Positions 35,830 to 45,004 of a stretch of DNA of 64,000 nucleotides are shown in pieces (position 1 is the first letter of the stretch; each line of letters opens with the position of its first letter). Both the position numbers and the translations under genes were made by a program. Source of the DNA: Bog-756 sp963806455 (lineage in GTDB: Bacteria > Actinomycetota > Acidimicrobiia > Acidimicrobiales > RAAP-2); NCBI GenBank assembly GCA_963806455.1, contig CAWDXZ010000003.1, forward strand, positions 1-64,000, in the 5' to 3' direction. The notes beneath the pieces are model-generated. The model made no database searches, was not told where the DNA came from, and was given only the letters and a program-made list of their open reading frames with translations.

Positions 35830-36116
35830 TTTGGGCTCGGGCTGCTCTCCTTGGCGAAGTAGACGGCCGCCCGTTTGAGGATCTCGATCTCCGTCTTGGC
35901 GATCCGCAGCTCCCGGCGGAGCTGGACGAGCTCGGCCCGCTCGTCGGTGGAGAGCCCGTTTCGCCGGCCCTCGTCGACGTCGGCCTGCTTCATCCAGTTG
36001 CGCAGACAGGACTCGGCGATGCCAAGGTCTTCGGCGATCGAAGCGATCGGCTTTTCCCGGAGCCGAGCGAGCTCCACGGCCCGCTGACGGAACTCTGGCG
36101 GATGGGGTCTGGGCAT
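35826..36116 (-). CDS. IS3-family OrfA (DNA-binding, HTH and leucine zipper)
   Basis: 96 residues: PEFRQRAVELARLREKPIAS, then IAEDLGIAESCLRNWMKQAD is the helix-turn-helix. DERAELVQLRRELRIAKTEI and EILKRAAVYFAKE form the coiled-coil that dimerises IS3 proteins. The last codons, AGC CCA AAA TGA, contain the heptamer C CCA AAA, a canonical X XXY YYZ slippery site, immediately before the stop. The -1 frame continues into OrfB. Confidence 0.92.
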   Translation of the reverse strand: MPRPHPPEFRQRAVELARLREKPIASIAEDLGIAESCLRNWMKQADVDEGRRNGLSTDERAELVQLRRELRIAKTEIEILKRAAVYFAKESSPSPK

Positions 36117-36182
36117 GTGGACATCCTTCCAAGCGACGGCTCTCGCCGCCTCACGGTCAGTGTCCGCTATGCCGGGGGAAGC

Positions 36183-36464
36183 TCAGCCATCCTTCGTCGA
36201 ATCAGGCGCCCCTTCGGCCGACTCGCCCTCTGAGATCCCGATATCGCTTGCATGTCGTCGGCGGCTGATCAGGAGGAATATGCAGAGTCCAATCAGGCAC
36301 GCCAGGATCACGACGGACGCCGATCGGAGAACCGGTCGAGTTCGTTTGGCGACCGCCTCTACCTTCTCAACCACTTCCAGTCCACGCTCAACTTCAGACA
36401 GCACTCGTTGCGCCGTCTCGACCCCTTCCTGAGTGTCCGATAGCAACGATGCAAAGTCACTCAT
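36183..36464 (-). CDS. Small single-pass membrane protein whose stop codon comes from the IS3 element
   Basis: 93 residues. The N-terminal amphipathic region (about 1-45, ETAQRVLSEVERGLEVVEKV) looks like a coiled coil. One membrane helix follows, SASVVILACLIGLCIFLLIS, with a positive RRRH stop-transfer and an acidic tail, GISEGESAEGAPDSTKDG. The TGA stop is formed by the first bases of the inserted IS3. Without the IS the frame would run on for five residues (RGSSA) to another TGA. The function is unknown. Confidence 0.6.
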   Translation of the reverse strand: MSDFASLLSDTQEGVETAQRVLSEVERGLEVVEKVEAVAKRTRPVLRSASVVILACLIGLCIFLLISRRRHASDIGISEGESAEGAPDSTKDG

Positions 36465-36606
36465 GTTGACTCCTGATTCGATCGAGGGACAGGTTCACGG
36501 CTGTCTCCGCCAGGAGGTGGTCACACTCCATCGAACCTCCAGAATTCGGTGATCGGGTCGATTTCGTCTGGGCGATTCTCAAACCTCGACGATCTTCCCG
36601 TCCCCG

Positions 36607-37125
36607 AAACTCGTCCTTGTGAAGACTGGCTCTCAGACGTTTTAGTCCGACCTCGGTCGCTCCCGCCAAGAATCATCCCTCCGAGCGACAGGCCGCGCTT
36701 GTCGTTTTCCTGAACCAAAAATGGCGTTCTTCGGACATGAGAGCACGGGTTCGGTCCGAATCGGCAAGGCGAAGGCCTCCGCTGAGCCGTCATCACTTCA
36801 GAATGTTCACTGCTCGGGCTACGACGAGTAAGGCGACGACCAGCGAAATTGCCTCCTCAGCCATCATCATCAGCTTCATCCACGGTCGGATCGCCGAAAC
36901 ATCGGTGGGGCTGAACGCCGTTGCCGTGGCGAACGAGAAATGGAAGTAGTCCACGAACTTGGGGCTCCAGCCGGCCCCGACCTACTCCTCGTTCTTCATC
37001 TCGGGAAAGACCGGGGCTGGGGCCGACCGGCACTAGCTAGTGGCCCCGGGATGCCGGGCCACCACGGTCGAGGGCCCAATACCGCGGACTAAAGGCGATG
37101 ATGTTGGTCAGCCAGATGGCCGCGC
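36607..37125. repeat. Segmental duplication, copy 2 (copy 1 at 3805-4320)
   Basis: Same orientation as copy 1, beginning AAACTCGTCCTTGTGAAGAC. Only scattered substitutions are seen up to about 36980, then more differences and small gaps. It ends where a transposase fragment begins, near 37098-37125. Confidence 0.85.
36793..37120 (-). pseudogene. Truncated C-terminal copy of the channel-like membrane protein
   Basis: Equivalent to the 3' part of the gene at 3991-4674. The reading SFATATAFSPTDV, MKLMMMAEEAISLVVALL and the stop at 36793-36795 are kept. The upstream half is missing and the frame breaks around 37000-37090. A transposase fragment abuts it. It is not expected to be functional. Confidence 0.75.
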
Positions 37126-37540
37126 TTCGGCCCAGTGATCGGGCGATGCTGGCGGGTCTCGGGCGGCTATTCGCCGAGCTGAAGAGGTGCCGGTACTTCC
37201 TCCAGTCTGACACCCTCGCGCTGGCACCGGGACCTCGTCCGTCGGAGGTGGACCAATCCGAAGCCTGCGGGCCGCAGACGCATCCCGGGCGGCACCGTGG
37301 GACTTGTTGTCAGACTGGCAAGAAAGAAAGCCACCTGGCGGTATCGCCGGATCCAGCGCGTGGGTGGTGCAACAAGCAGGCAACCTACCTGTGAGTTTGC
37401 TGACCGGACGTCGATCGATCCTGTTCCTCCTCATGATCGACACGCCAAGTTCACGACGGGCTTCGATGAGGTGTTCCGCTCCGAAGGTGTCCCACCTTCC
37501 TGGCAGACGCATGGTTGCCCACTGCAGGTTTGGCTTTAGC
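37098..37540 (+). pseudogene. Degraded fragment of the rve transposase
   Basis: Plus-strand pieces match the transposase at 25745-26840: LRPSDRAMLAGLGRLFAELK from about 37125, a stretch like WHRDLVRRRWTNP, RENPTWRYRRIQ near 37325 and DRHAKFTTGFDEVFRSEG near 37445. Multiple frameshifts and gaps occur. It is oriented opposite to the better copy. Confidence 0.65.
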
Positions 37541-37711
37541 CATTGCAACCTCCCTTTCGACGTCACGGGAAGGGCCGAAGTGCGTTGAGTAGTGGCGTGC
37601 CCCATGGCTCCAGTGCGAATGGACCGCTCCACATGCAACAGGGAGCAGCCTTGAGCCGACCGAACATGAAACGCCAGCCCAAGCAGAGCCGCGAGGACCT
37701 AAGAGCACTAA

Positions 37712-38016
37712 ATGCTCAAGATGGGTCGCCTCATTGTCATTGAAGATGGGTTCGGCCTCGGCGTTGACACCCTTACCTTCAAGAGGGTCTTCGAGCGTAT
37801 TGATGCGGAGGTCTCAAGCTCGTGGGTGCCCTTGCAGAGGGGTGCTCGCTACGCCAGCACGTCGACCCCCATTTGGGGGTCATCCTGCGGCCCACTGGTC
37901 CCAGAGGAGAGGACCAGGAGTGGACGCTCTTCGCCATCGGCTTGGAAGCACTCCTCATGCATTTCTTTGAACCGGACCCGGACTGGTCGCCGCCGACGGC
38001 TCCGCCGCGGGGGTAA
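37712..38016 (+). pseudogene. Possible frameshifted hypothetical gene
   Basis: MLKMGRLIVIEDGFGLGVDT and LTFKRVFERIDAEV in one frame seem to continue in another as KLVGALAEGCSLRQHVDPHL, DQEWTLFAIGLEALLMHFFE and PDPDWSPPTAPPRG. The amphipathic pattern and acidic tail look protein-like, but I recognise no family. From 38017 to 38618 I see nothing convincing except the 19-bp repeat CTGAGGGGTGTCGACAAAA at 38369-38387 and a motif-like GAGTGCCGAAGACGTCGTCC at 38281. Confidence 0.3.
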
Positions 38017-38618
38017 TCCGGCTTCGTCAGGTCCCTCCGTCAGGACGACCAATTCCTCTACCAGTACAGACCCGACGGACCAGAACGAATGCCCCGTGCG
38101 AACCGGCGCACGTTGCCCGAAGCGGGTCGGTCGAAGTCGGGCGATCGTGCGGAGATCCGCCAACCCACCCGATACCCGACTTCGACCCGACTCCCGCCTA
38201 CGAAGGACTCTAGGGAGCAACGGGATAGATTGCAACTCTCGATTGCTATCCGGTTGCCCACGGACTAACCCACGGATAAGGAGTGCCGAAGACGTCGTCC
38301 GTCTCTCCGACCACGGCCAACACTCTGTCGTTGCGCCGACAAGAAGGTGGAGAAACTGAACCGACAGCCTGAGGGGTGTCGACAAAACTAGGTGGGCTCC
38401 GTCAACAACTCAGCATAGTGACGGTCTCTCCTCTCGGGAAGGGAGGAATCCGCCCTCCCCGCCCGGGCTCCGGTGAGATGCGGTTCGTCTTGCCGGCCCG
38501 CCGAGGGACGCCTCGTTGGACCTGAGCCGATGCGCGGACCAATCCCCAGCCAGACGGACCCAGGACAGATCTGGCGGGCGCCTGGTCAAGGTGTACTGGA
38601 CCCCTTCCGTTCCGGCCG

Positions 38619-40307
38619 TCAACCGCGCAGCATGGCCCCGGCCAGGTTTCCCGTCGGGCGCCCGTCCTCGAGCGAGATCTGCCCGTTGACGACGGTGGCC
38701 CGGTACCCGGTGGCCTTCTGGATGTACCGCCCGGCGCCGCCGGGGAAGTCGTGGACGTACGTGGGTAGGGTGAGGGCCAGGATGTCGAGGTCGATGACAT
38801 TGACGTCGGCAAAGAGCCCCGGCCGGAGGACGCCTCGGTCGGTGATCCCGAAGAGCCCGGCGGTGTCGGACGTCAGGCGGCGGATCCCGTCCTCGAGCGA
38901 GAACACGCTCCGGTCGCGGACCCAATTCGCCAGCAGGTAGGTCGGTTGGCTGGCGTCCATGATCTGCCCCACGTGAGCTCCGGCATCGGCCAGGCCCATC
39001 ACGACGTTGGGGTCCGTCAGCATCTCCTCGACGGCATCGAGGCGCTGGTTGAGGAATGGGTAGTTGAGCAGCACGCGCCCCCCGGATTCGAGCGACAAGT
39101 CGATGAAGGCCTCGACGGCGCTGACCCCCCGCCGGTCGGCCAAGGCGGCGATCGAATTCTCGGGGTCGGGGCGGTAATCGAGCGAGTCGTCGTCCAGGAC
39201 GAAGGTGCCGCGGAGGAAGTCGTCCCCCTGGAGTCCTGTTCCTTCGTCAATCAATCTGGCCCGGCCAGCCGGATCGCGCAGGGTGGCCAGCCTCTCCTCC
39301 AGGGGCAAGGACTGCAGCTGGTGCCACGCCGGCGAGCGGTCGAACGGGGTCTTGTGGGACAGCCCGAACAGGACACCGATGCCACGCGCCGTGGTCTGGG
39401 GGCGCACGTGGGCGCCGCGTGCGTTGCCTCGGTCGACAGCCGCCAGCGCGTGGCTGTGGAGATCATCGAGGAGGTAGGTGTGGGCCAATCCGAAGGTCAG
39501 CGGGCGGCCGGACCGGAGGGAGATATCCGCCATCATCTCGATCTCGGTGTTAATAGCCGCGTAGGCATCGCTGGCTCCCTCGCCCAGACGGGCGGCCGCC
39601 TCGAACACCCCCCGACCGTGGCGCCCCATCACGCCGGCGATCGCGGTCAGCTCGTCGCTGGTCGCCCAGGTGCCGGGCACCGGACGCCCGTCGGGTACAC
39701 GGTGCAGGAGCGTGCGCGAGGTGGAGAACCCGAGGGCGCCGGCGCCGATGGCTTCGTCGACCAGCCCGCACATGGCGTCGATGTCGGTCGCGGTAGCCGG
39801 TTCCTCGCTGAGGCTGCGCTCCCCCATGACATGCACCCTCACCGCGCAGTGGCCCACCATCCCACCCACGTTCAGACCCTTGGGCCAGCGTCCCACTGCC
39901 TCGAGGTACTCGCCGTAGGTGGTCCAGTCCCACGCCAGGCCCGCCATGATGCTGTCGGCAGGAATGTCCTCGACCGACTCCATCATTGTGGCCAGCTCCT
40001 CACGGTCGTCTTCCCGGCACGGTGCGAAGGTCACCCCACAGTTGCCCAGCACAACTGAGGTAACCCCATGCCAGCAGGAAGACGTACCAATCGGGTCCCA
40101 CGCCAGCTGCGCGTCCAGATGGGTATGGATGTCGACGAAGCCTGGTGTGACGACGCAGCCCTCGGCGTCGATTACACGTGCGCCGCCGCCGTCGACCGTT
40201 CCCACCTCGGTGATCCGATCGCCGTCCACGGCCAGGTCGCCAAACACGCCGGGTGAGCCAGTTCCGTCGACAAGCAGGCCGTTGCGAATCACCAGGTCGT
40301 GTTGCAT
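38619..40307 (-). CDS. N-acyl-D-amino-acid deacylase family amidohydrolase
   Basis: 562 residues. The N-terminal beta-sandwich strand is HDLVIRNGLLVDGTGSPGVF, then the metal site TPGFVDIHTHLDAQLAWDPI and VVLGNCGVTFAPCREDDREE. MVGHCAVRVHVMGERSLSEE and GALGFSTSRT follow; the late Asp lies in MGLADAGAHVGQIMD. The C-terminal sandwich is RGVLRPGLFADVNVIDLDIL and ATVVNGQISLEDGRPTGNLA. This is the D-aminoacylase/N-acyl-D-glutamate deacylase group, cytoplasmic zinc enzymes that hydrolyse N-acyl-D-amino acids. The true substrate is uncertain, as many homologues are annotated only by family. A decayed paralogue lies at 1-588. Confidence 0.87.
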   Translation of the reverse strand: MQHDLVIRNGLLVDGTGSPGVFGDLAVDGDRITEVGTVDGGGARVIDAEGCVVTPGFVDIHTHLDAQLAWDPIGTSSCWHGVTSVVLGNCGVTFAPCREDDREELATMMESVEDIPADSIMAGLAWDWTTYGEYLEAVGRWPKGLNVGGMVGHCAVRVHVMGERSLSEEPATATDIDAMCGLVDEAIGAGALGFSTSRTLLHRVPDGRPVPGTWATSDELTAIAGVMGRHGRGVFEAAARLGEGASDAYAAINTEIEMMADISLRSGRPLTFGLAHTYLLDDLHSHALAAVDRGNARGAHVRPQTTARGIGVLFGLSHKTPFDRSPAWHQLQSLPLEERLATLRDPAGRARLIDEGTGLQGDDFLRGTFVLDDDSLDYRPDPENSIAALADRRGVSAVEAFIDLSLESGGRVLLNYPFLNQRLDAVEEMLTDPNVVMGLADAGAHVGQIMDASQPTYLLANWVRDRSVFSLEDGIRRLTSDTAGLFGITDRGVLRPGLFADVNVIDLDILALTLPTYVHDFPGGAGRYIQKATGYRATVVNGQISLEDGRPTGNLAGAMLRG

Positions 40308-40573
40308 CCTCGCAGTGTCCCACGTTCGTCGGCCTCGTGGCGGTTCAAACTCCGGTGCTCGTCAGCCAGCCGCTCCCCGGATGAAGGCCACTGCCGCCGA
40401 ACCACCTGGGCTCGGTGGACTCCCGTGGATGCCGGCCGGTTGCGTGATATGACAGAGCCCACCTTCCCACCCAGCAGGGCTGATTGATCACGCGATCACT
40501 GGAGATTACCAGCGGAGTGGCTCGCCCCATGCCGACAAGCACCCCCGACCGACAGCTAGAAGGGCAATCGAAA

Positions 40574-41563
40574 ATGCACGCCTACGGGAACACCACAACC
40601 ACCGACGAGGTCCTCGCAGCCGTCGATCTGACCGGTCGACGCGTGGTCATCACCGGCGCCGCAAGTGGGCTGGGGCGTGAGAGCGCCCGGGCGCTCGCCG
40701 CCCACGGTGCCTCAGTTACGGTCCTGGCCCGCAATCGTGAGCGCGCTGCCGGCGCCGCTGCCGAGATCGAGGCTCTCGTTCCCGGCGCCGACCTGGAACC
40801 TGGGGTGGTTGACCTCGCCGACCTGTCCACGGTACGGAGCTTTGCCGACACGTATCTCGCGACGCACGACGTCATCGACGTGCTCATCAACAACGCCGGT
40901 GTGATGGCATGCCCGTTTGGTCACACGGTCGACGGATTCGAGACCCAGTTCGGAACGAACCACCTCGGCCACTTCCTCCTCACTGCTCTCCTGTTCCCGG
41001 CGTTGGTCATGAGCCCGTCGCCGCGGGTGGTGACGCTAAGCTCGGCCGGCCATTCGCGTAGCGACGTCGACCTCGTCGATCCCAACTTCGAAACCACCGA
41101 ATACTCGCCATGGATCGCCTATGGCCGGTCGAAGACGGCGAACGCCCTCTTCGCTCGTGAACTCGCTCGGCGTGGTGGTGTACACGGATTGCTGTCGTTG
41201 TCGGTGCATCCTGGTGGCATTGTCACCGACCTCGGCCGACACATGACCGAGGATCTCATTAACGATATGGCCGCGTTCGCCCAAACGCGCACCGCTTCCG
41301 CGCGTGCGGCCCCCGGTGACGGCGACGTCGGAACCGGATTCACGTGGAAGTCCGTAGAAGCAGGCGCCGCCACCCAAGTCTGGGCCGCCACGACCCTCGA
41401 ACTCGCCGACCACAACGGCGCCTACCTGGCCGACTGCGGACTGGGCGTCCTCGGCGCCGACCCCGGAGTGAACGGATTCCTTCCGTACCTCCTCGACGAC
41501 GACCATGCTGCCGCTCTCTGGGGCCTGAGCGAGAACCTCGTCGGTGCGACTTTCACCCTTTGA
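40574..41563 (+). CDS. Short-chain dehydrogenase/reductase (retinol dehydrogenase-like)
   Basis: 329 residues from the ATG at 40574 (GAAGGG about nine bases upstream); the frame is open to 40484. The cofactor motif is RRVVITGAASGLGRESARAL, then NRERAAGAAAEIEAL and VIDVLINNAGVMACPFGHTV. Catalytic residues are in RVVTLSSAGHSRSDVDLVDP and PWIAYGRSKTANALFARELA, and the end is VHPGGIVTDLGRHM. The C-terminal extension YLADCGLGVLGADPGVNGFL is typical of this SDR branch acting on lipophilic alcohols or ketones. The substrate is unknown. It is divergent from the deacylase gene. Confidence 0.88.
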   Translation: MHAYGNTTTTDEVLAAVDLTGRRVVITGAASGLGRESARALAAHGASVTVLARNRERAAGAAAEIEALVPGADLEPGVVDLADLSTVRSFADTYLATHDVIDVLINNAGVMACPFGHTVDGFETQFGTNHLGHFLLTALLFPALVMSPSPRVVTLSSAGHSRSDVDLVDPNFETTEYSPWIAYGRSKTANALFARELARRGGVHGLLSLSVHPGGIVTDLGRHMTEDLINDMAAFAQTRTASARAAPGDGDVGTGFTWKSVEAGAATQVWAATTLELADHNGAYLADCGLGVLGADPGVNGFLPYLLDDDHAAALWGLSENLVGATFTL

Positions 41564-41648
41564 CCCAATGTGCCGAAATGAACCACGCCCGTGGTCAGGG
41601 CAGCTCAACCAGGTGAAATGAGACGATGGCGCGGTGGACATCAGACCC

Positions 41649-43331
41649 TCAGGCGATCAACCCAACCTGGGCCGGAAAGAAGACACCTTCGTTGTAGCTG
41701 TACCCGGTGGTTCCGTCGGGGAGCGTAAAGTCGGCGATGCCCTGCACTCGACGGTCAGCCACAAGGATGAAGATGTCCTGTGCGATCCAGAGATAAGGGA
41801 GGTCTTGAGCCAACCTCTCGTTAACCGTCCGGTACGCCTCCACTTTGGAAGCTTGGTCCATAGCGGCGCGTCCCGCCAGCAGTGCTGACTGTATCTGGGA
41901 GTCGCGGTTCCGAGGGAAGTTGAGCCCGATCATCCCGACGGGAGCAGCCGTCGTCGTACTGAGCCACACGTAGTTGAGATTGGGATCGACCGCCCCGAAT
42001 TGGGCAGACGGAACGGCCTGAAACCTGCCGCCCAGCAGATTGGAGATGACTTCGGCTTGTTCAGCGAGATCTATCGACACATGGAATCCAACCTGTTGCC
42101 ACATCTGTTGTATGACTTCGACGAGTTGGGTGGTCCGAGGGTCAGTCGTCGTCAGGATCTGGAGCGATGGAGTGCCGTGCTCCGCTTTGTACGCCGCCAC
42201 CAGCCCGCTGGCCTCAGATGGGTCGAACACGGGGTAGCCAGTGGCGGAGTAGTAAGGAGATCCAGGAGCGAACAGCCCGTTGGCAGGTCGGTTGAACTTC
42301 CCCCAAAAGAGTTTCTGGAGCTCCGACTGGTCCATTCCTTTGGCGAGCGCGTGACGGATCCGCGTGTCATCGGTCGGAGGCACGACCGTGTTCAGCATGA
42401 TGAAGCCCATGGTTGGTTCGCCGATCTCCGCTCGGCTGCTGTCGATCACCTGGTATCCGGCGCTGGCAGCGAAACGCTCCTCCGTGGTCGGATCGAGTGA
42501 GATGATCAGATCGACGCCTCCCGCCTTGAGGCTGGCTTCTCGTTGGCTGGTGTCGGGAATTGGCTTGAAGGTGATCTGGTCCAGGTAGGGAAGGCCTCGG
42601 CGCCAGTAGTAAGGATTTCTGGTTGCGGTGAAGGACGAACCCACTTGCCACCGCGAGTAGACGAAGGGTCCCGTCCCCACCGGCGTAGGCGGCGTCGTGG
42701 GGTGTGCGGATGCCTGATCGATCATGGCTTTTCCGACCATGTAGCCCGCCTGGGTGGTAAGACCGACCGGGAAGTCAGGGGCAGCGCCGTCGAGGGTGAA
42801 CACCACCGTCATGGCATCGGGCGTTTCGACTGAGCTCACCTGCTGGAGCGCCTGGGCGGCCAGCGGAGACGCCTTCAGGGCATCGAAGTTGGCTTTGACG
42901 ACGGACGCGGTCAACGCCGATCCGTCGCTGAACAAGACATCGGGTCGAAGTGTCATAGTCCACGTGTCCTGGGCGGCGTTGCTCGCCATGGAGCCCGCCA
43001 GATAAGGCCTGACGGTCCCGTTAGCGGCTACTGCCATCAGCGGGTCGTAGACCGCATTGGCGTAGAGCAGTCCATTGGTGTCCCAATGGTTGGATGGAGG
43101 ATAGAACCCGTCGATCTCGGCCATGGTTCCAATTGTCAGCGAGCCGCCCCGATTGGGTGTGCCTGCCCCCGTTCGTCCGTGCCCGGTGGACGACGCACTT
43201 GGGCCCGTAGTGGACGAACCTTGAGAACAACCGACGAGGGAGGTGCCTCCCAGGGCCGCGAGCGCGCCAGCGCCGCCCACCTTTGCGCCGCGAAGTAGGA
43301 AGACTCGCCGATCGATCTCGCCATCCTTCAT
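41649..43331 (-). CDS. Peptide-type ABC transporter substrate-binding lipoprotein (SBP_bac_5)
   Basis: 560 residues. The N-terminus DRRVFLLRGAKVGGAGALAA, then LGGTSLVGCSQ, combines a twin-arginine-like start with a lipobox (LVGC), so it should be exported and lipid-anchored. The body has NRGGSLTIGTMAEIDGFYPP, TWTMTLRPDVLFSDGSALTA and TPVGTGPFVYSRWQVGSSFT, and RHALAKGMDQSELQKLFWGK and ADRRVQGIADF close to the end. This is the extracellular solute-binding family 5 pattern, which captures oligopeptides, nickel or other small solutes. No permease or ATPase genes are adjacent. It is divergent from the GH29 gene. Confidence 0.9.
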   Translation of the reverse strand: MKDGEIDRRVFLLRGAKVGGAGALAALGGTSLVGCSQGSSTTGPSASSTGHGRTGAGTPNRGGSLTIGTMAEIDGFYPPSNHWDTNGLLYANAVYDPLMAVAANGTVRPYLAGSMASNAAQDTWTMTLRPDVLFSDGSALTASVVKANFDALKASPLAAQALQQVSSVETPDAMTVVFTLDGAAPDFPVGLTTQAGYMVGKAMIDQASAHPTTPPTPVGTGPFVYSRWQVGSSFTATRNPYYWRRGLPYLDQITFKPIPDTSQREASLKAGGVDLIISLDPTTEERFAASAGYQVIDSSRAEIGEPTMGFIMLNTVVPPTDDTRIRHALAKGMDQSELQKLFWGKFNRPANGLFAPGSPYYSATGYPVFDPSEASGLVAAYKAEHGTPSLQILTTTDPRTTQLVEVIQQMWQQVGFHVSIDLAEQAEVISNLLGGRFQAVPSAQFGAVDPNLNYVWLSTTTAAPVGMIGLNFPRNRDSQIQSALLAGRAAMDQASKVEAYRTVNERLAQDLPYLWIAQDIFILVADRRVQGIADFTLPDGTTGYSYNEGVFFPAQVGLIA

Positions 43332-43525
43332 TTAGAACCTCTCCCCGAGCCAGCCACGCCTGGCAACGGCCATCTGGCCGTCACAGAGCGCCGTATGTCA
43401 CCGTTCTAACATCAGGAGAGTCGGCGCCGGCACATCGCGCCCAGCACGCCGCATAGCCGGAGTCGCCGGGGTGTCTGAGTCCCGTTGCTCGGGCCACTTC
43501 AATTGCCGGCAAGGGAGGTCGATCG

Positions 43526-45004
43526 ATGCCGATCCATAACCAGCAGCTGCGGCACCTGCGGCAGCGTCAGGTTCCGACATGGTGGCAAGATGCCAAGCTC
43601 GGTATCTTCGTGCACTGGACGATCGCCTCCATCCCGGCGTTCGCGCCGACCGACGTGGACTTCAATCAGCTGATCAAGTCCAAGCGGACTGAGGCGTTCG
43701 GATGGTCCCCCTACGTCGAGTGGTACGAGAACTCGCTTCGCTTCGTCGACAGCCCGGTCAGCCGTCATCATCGCGACGTCTACGGCAATCGGCCTTATGA
43801 GAGCTTTCGAGCCGAGTGGGAGGCTGGGCTGGCCCAGTGGGATCCTGACGCCTGGGCGCGGCAGTTCGCATCAGCGGGCGCACGGTACGTGGTTCTCGTC
43901 AGCAAGCACGCCGACGGGTATTGCTTGTGGCCGACGGCCGTAACCAACCCCCGCAGGCCCGGTTGGAACAGCCCTCGGGACGTCGTCGGCGAACTCGGCG
44001 AGGCGGTTCGCGGCGCTGGCATGCGCTTCGGGCTGTACTACAGCGGAGGGATGGACTGGCGGTTCGATGATCGACCGATGGGTTCGATGGCGGACGTGCT
44101 CGCCGGAATTCCCCGAGGCGACTATCCGTCATATGCCGAAGCGCAGGTCCGTGAGCTCATCGGGCGCTACCGACCGAGCGTTCTCTGGAATGACATCGCC
44201 TGGCCGACCGCGGGCAAGCAACTGTGGCGTCTCTTTGAGCACTACTACGAGCAGGTCCCCGATGGTGTTGTGAACGACCGGTGGATGCCGTGGAGCCCTC
44301 TGCTCGCTGCGACCCGGGTCAAGGTCGGTCGGTGGGCGATCAATGCGGCGATCGGGCGCCAGATGCGACGTGAGGGCGGCCTGGTCCCACCTCCAGCGCC
44401 CCACTTCGACGTGCGCACCCCTGAGTACGTGGCCTTCTCCGATATCCAGCGCAGGCCGTGGGAGTGTGTGCGGGGGATGGACAAGAGCTTCGGCTATAAC
44501 GCGTTCTCGCGGGAAGAGGACTTCATCGGTCACGACGAACTGCTCTGGCTGCTCACCGACATCGTGGCCAAAGGAGGGAACCTACTTCTGAACATCGGTC
44601 CTCGTGGTGTCGACGCCCAGATAGCTGATCACCAGTTGGAGCGGCTCGCATGGCTTGGCGAATGGGTGGGTCCGAACCAAGGGGCCCTGATGGAGACCAG
44701 GCCGTGGATTCGTCCTGGTTCAACTGTGGGTGGCAATCTGAACGTGCGATACACGGCCCGCGGCGACACCGTATTCGCATTCCTGCGGAACTCGACGGGG
44801 CCGGTCGAGCTTCCAGATGTGAAGGCCACCCGGACATCACAGATCGAGACGATGGGCGGAACCTCACTGCCCTGGAGGCCCACACCTCGGGGCATCTCGA
44901 TCGACCTTCCAGCTGGGACTTCGGGCTCCGAGCCCATGATCGTGGCGATGCGGCACGTGGACGCGACCCGAGGCGATGATGTGGGCACCCCGGTCGGCAT
45001 TTAG
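43526..45004 (+). CDS. GH29 alpha-L-fucosidase-like glycoside hydrolase
   Basis: 492 residues, no signal peptide. TWWQDAKLGIFVHWTIASIP, then YVVLVSKHADGYCLWPTAVT, GMRFGLYYSGGMDWRFDDRP and RPSVLWNDIAWPTAGKQLWR are the GH29 blocks. The Asp in LWNDIAW is the predicted nucleophile (near residue 220). A later EEDFIGHDELLWLLTDIVAK and GGNLLLNIGPRGVDAQIADH close the barrel, followed by a C-terminal beta domain. The family removes L-fucose from glycans. Cytoplasmic location suggests action on imported oligosaccharides. It is convergent with a sulfatase gene. Confidence 0.9.
   Translation: MPIHNQQLRHLRQRQVPTWWQDAKLGIFVHWTIASIPAFAPTDVDFNQLIKSKRTEAFGWSPYVEWYENSLRFVDSPVSRHHRDVYGNRPYESFRAEWEAGLAQWDPDAWARQFASAGARYVVLVSKHADGYCLWPTAVTNPRRPGWNSPRDVVGELGEAVRGAGMRFGLYYSGGMDWRFDDRPMGSMADVLAGIPRGDYPSYAEAQVRELIGRYRPSVLWNDIAWPTAGKQLWRLFEHYYEQVPDGVVNDRWMPWSPLLAATRVKVGRWAINAAIGRQMRREGGLVPPPAPHFDVRTPEYVAFSDIQRRPWECVRGMDKSFGYNAFSREEDFIGHDELLWLLTDIVAKGGNLLLNIGPRGVDAQIADHQLERLAWLGEWVGPNQGALMETRPWIRPGSTVGGNLNVRYTARGDTVFAFLRNSTGPVELPDVKATRTSQIETMGGTSLPWRPTPRGISIDLPAGTSGSEPMIVAMRHVDATRGDDVGTPVGI

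Larger units (their letters stand above)
34920..36185 (-). mobile_element. Complete IS3-family insertion sequence, 1266 bp, with 3-bp target duplication
   Basis: The inverted ends TGAGCTTCCCCCGG...GCGGACA (34920-34944 and 36161-36185, two to four mismatches) terminate in TG...CA as in IS3. GCC flanks both ends (34917-34919 and 36186-36188), a 3-bp target duplication. The two overlapping genes inside are intact. The element was inserted near the 3' end of the small membrane-protein gene at 36183-36464. Confidence 0.9.

Noticed and set aside
38402..38618. Possible group II intron remnant (GC-rich, structured-looking sequence ending GGGAGGAATCCGCCCTCCCC)
   Set aside because: I could not align it to a domain V or VI pattern and no reverse transcriptase is present. 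A covariance-model search would be needed; without a hit there is no case.
38946..40058. A 370-codon plus-strand frame opposite the D-aminoacylase gene
   Set aside because: No recognisable domain, and the minus strand carries a complete amidohydrolase.
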